Shown here piece by piece: positions 62,643-64,000 of a stretch of DNA of 64,000 bases. Position 1 is the first letter of the stretch. Each line of letters starts with the position of its first letter. The stretch is from Emticicia fluvialis (GTDB taxonomy: Bacteria; Bacteroidota; Bacteroidia; Cytophagales; Spirosomataceae), in NCBI RefSeq assembly GCF_024793945.1, contig NZ_JANUSD010000006.1:186001-250000 (forward strand), in the 5' to 3' direction. Position numbers and translations under genes: made by a program. Below the pieces are notes generated by a model. The model had not been told where the DNA came from. It made no database searches and saw only the letters and a program-made list of their open reading frames with translations.

Positions 62643-64000
62643 TTATGCATATTTTTCAGCTAATTCTTTACCAACTTTCTTGATGGTATCGGCGGCGTCA
62701 TCCAGCTTTCCGGCTGCAAGCGCTTTCAAAACCTCAGGATTCTGTGCTTTCAACAGGGTAACAAACTCATCTTCGTATTCTTTTACTCTGTTTACCGGAA
62801 CTTTGTCTAACACACCATTGATCGAAGCATAGATGATAGCCACCTGCTCAGCAACCGGCGATGGAGAGAACTGCCCTTGTTTCAGGATTTCCTGGTTACG
62901 ACGGCCACGTTCGATAGTCAATTTGGTAGCGGCGTCAAGGTCTGAACCAAACTTGGCGAAAGCTTCCAACTCGCGGAACTGCGCCTGGTCTAGTTTCAGG
63001 GTACCTGCTACTTTTTTCATTGATTTGATCTGAGCATTACCACCCACGCGTGATACCGAGATACCTACGTTGATAGCAGGACGGATACCGGCGTTGAAAA
63101 GGTTTGACTCAAGGAATATCTGACCGTCGGTAATTGAAATTACGTTGGTAGGGATATAAGCAGACACGTCGCCGGCCTGTGTTTCAATAATTGGAAGCGC
63201 AGTTAATGAACCACCACCTTTCACTTTACCTTTCAATGACGGAGGCAGGTCGTTCATATCTTGCGCAATTGAATCATTGGCATTGATTTTAGCGGCACGC
63301 TCCAGCAAACGGCTGTGAAGATAGAAAACGTCTCCAGGATAAGCCTCACGTCCCGGAGGGCGACGAAGCAACAATGACACCTCGCGGTAAGCAACAGCTT
63401 GTTTCGACAAGTCATCATACACAACCAATGCCGGACGACCGGTGTCACGGAAATACTCACCAATAGCGGCACCGGTAAACGGCGCAAAGAACTGCATTGG
63501 AGATGGGTCTGAAGCACCGGCAGCTACTACTACTGTGTAATCCATGGCGCCGTATTTACGAAGTGTTTGCTCAACCGCTTTGATGGTTGATGCTTTCTGG
63601 CCGCAAGCTACATAAATACAGAATACAGGTTCGCCTTTGTCATAAAACTCTTTCTGGTTAATGATGGCATCAATACAAACCGCGGTTTTTCCGGTCTGAC
63701 GGTCACCAATTACCAACTCACGTTGTCCGCGTCCAATCGGAATCATCGCATCAATCGCTTTGATACCAGTTTGAAGCGGCTCAGTTACAGGCTGACGATA
63801 GATAACACCGGGGGCTTTACGCTCCAAAGGCATTTCAAAAGTTTCACCCTGAATCGGGCCGTTACCATCAATTGGTTCAGCCAATGTATTTACAACACGC
63901 CCAATAATACCGTCACCTACTTTCACTGACGCGATTTCGCCGGTACGTTTAACGGTTGCACCTTCTTTAATTCCTGTTGCGTCTCCTAAAAGTACTGCTC
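62643..64000 (-). CDS. atpA: F1Fo ATP synthase alpha subunit, 5' part cut by window edge
   Basis: About 452 codons are present, open to base 64000. The Walker A motif GDRQTGKTAVCIDAI, the ALVVYDDLSKQAVAYREVSLLLRRPPGREAYPGDVFYLHSRLLERAAK stretch and the C-terminal helical domain are clear. Residues upstream of the first in-window Met (VLLGDATGIKEGATVKRTGEIASVKVG) continue the same frame to the window end, so the N-terminus lies outside. It is the non-catalytic nucleotide-binding subunit of F1. Confidence 0.97.
   Translation of the reverse strand, partial: AVLLGDATGIKEGATVKRTGEIASVKVGDGIIGRVVNTLAEPIDGNGPIQGETFEMPLERKAPGVIYRQPVTEPLQTGIKAIDAMIPIGRGQRELVIGDRQTGKTAVCIDAIINQKEFYDKGEPVFCIYVACGQKASTIKAVEQTLRKYGAMDYTVVVAAGASDPSPMQFFAPFTGAAIGEYFRDTGRPALVVYDDLSKQAVAYREVSLLLRRPPGREAYPGDVFYLHSRLLERAAKINANDSIAQDMNDLPPSLKGKVKGGGSLTALPIIETQAGDVSAYIPTNVISITDGQIFLESNLFNAGIRPAINVGISVSRVGGNAQIKSMKKVAGTLKLDQAQFRELEAFAKFGSDLDAATKLTIERGRRNQEILKQGQFSPSPVAEQVAIIYASINGVLDKVPVNRVKEYEDEFVTLLKAQNPEVLKALAAGKLDDAADTIKKVGKELAEKYA

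Noticed and set aside
1..64000. tRNA, rRNA, CRISPR arrays, insertion sequences
   Set aside because: Scanning the intergenic gaps by eye gave no tRNA arm patterns, repeat-spacer arrays or transposase frames.

Overview
The window is a stretch of a Bacteroidota chromosome, most likely Cytophagia/Cytophagales; the genus is not determined. The evidence is a SusC/SusD pair, many secreted proteins and lipoproteins with Bacteroidota signal peptides, a eukaryote-type (GT3) glycogen synthase, zinc-free type B L31, STM3941-, GyrI- and TlpA/DUF4369-type proteins, and promoters matching the Bacteroidota consensus TTTG-N19-TAnnTTTG. No tRNA, rRNA, CRISPR array or insertion sequence was seen.

Layout. 1-8.2 kb: a truncated M43 metalloprotease gene, a secreted protein, a SusD-SusC uptake operon and a YciI-like protein. 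8.2-12.6 kb: a deletion remnant of a two-component system, two long inverted repeats, a Q/N/G-rich disordered protein, a DUF72 protein, and an MpaB/DUF2236 + DUF2809 operon. 12.6-15.7 kb: an AT-rich island inserted between divergently oriented chromosomal genes, holding a defence-type reverse transcriptase (RT), its upstream RNA and a convergent DUF4062 gene. 15.7-32.3 kb: a PD40-amidohydrolase fusion, a thioredoxin-reductase-like enzyme, an acetyltransferase, a lytic transglycosylase, a BamA-like barrel and many small membrane, lipo- and secreted proteins. 32.4-41.4 kb: a GH13 glycogen-type enzyme, an AsmA-like protein, two tandem paralogues and the ribonucleotide reductase large subunit. 41.9-50 kb: thiamine pyrophosphokinase, ispE, oxidase subunit III, recO, rpmE, two transporters or reductases, a HIT protein, carbonic anhydrase and gpsA. 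50-64 kb: an efflux adaptor and TolC pair, gatB, a TlpA-like protein, glycogen synthase, an EamA transporter, two lipoproteins, and atpG with most of atpA.

The most interesting locus is 12.77-14.65 kb. A perfect Bacteroidota promoter (12774-12804) reads into about 300 nt of leader before an RT of the unknown-group/DRT class, probably DRT2-like. The leader contains a long stem-loop (arms 12882-12889 and 12988-12995). An ACA triplet lies just inside the 5' arm and another just outside the 3' arm, exactly 108 nt apart. Joining the two ACAs head to tail keeps one frame open with no stop codon: 36 codons per repeat including one ATG. This is the geometry described for DRT2 'neo' templates, where rolling-circle reverse transcription builds a never-ending ORF. 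The sequence therefore predicts a Bacteroidota neo protein with a new 36-residue repeat. This rests on inspection only and has not been tested.

Metabolic links inside the window are modest. The GH13 branching/amylase-type enzyme and the GT3 glycogen synthase suggest glycogen storage. TolC and the adaptor form an efflux half-system whose permease lies elsewhere. The ATP synthase genes at the right edge follow the usual atpA-atpG order, with a terminator-like hairpin between them.
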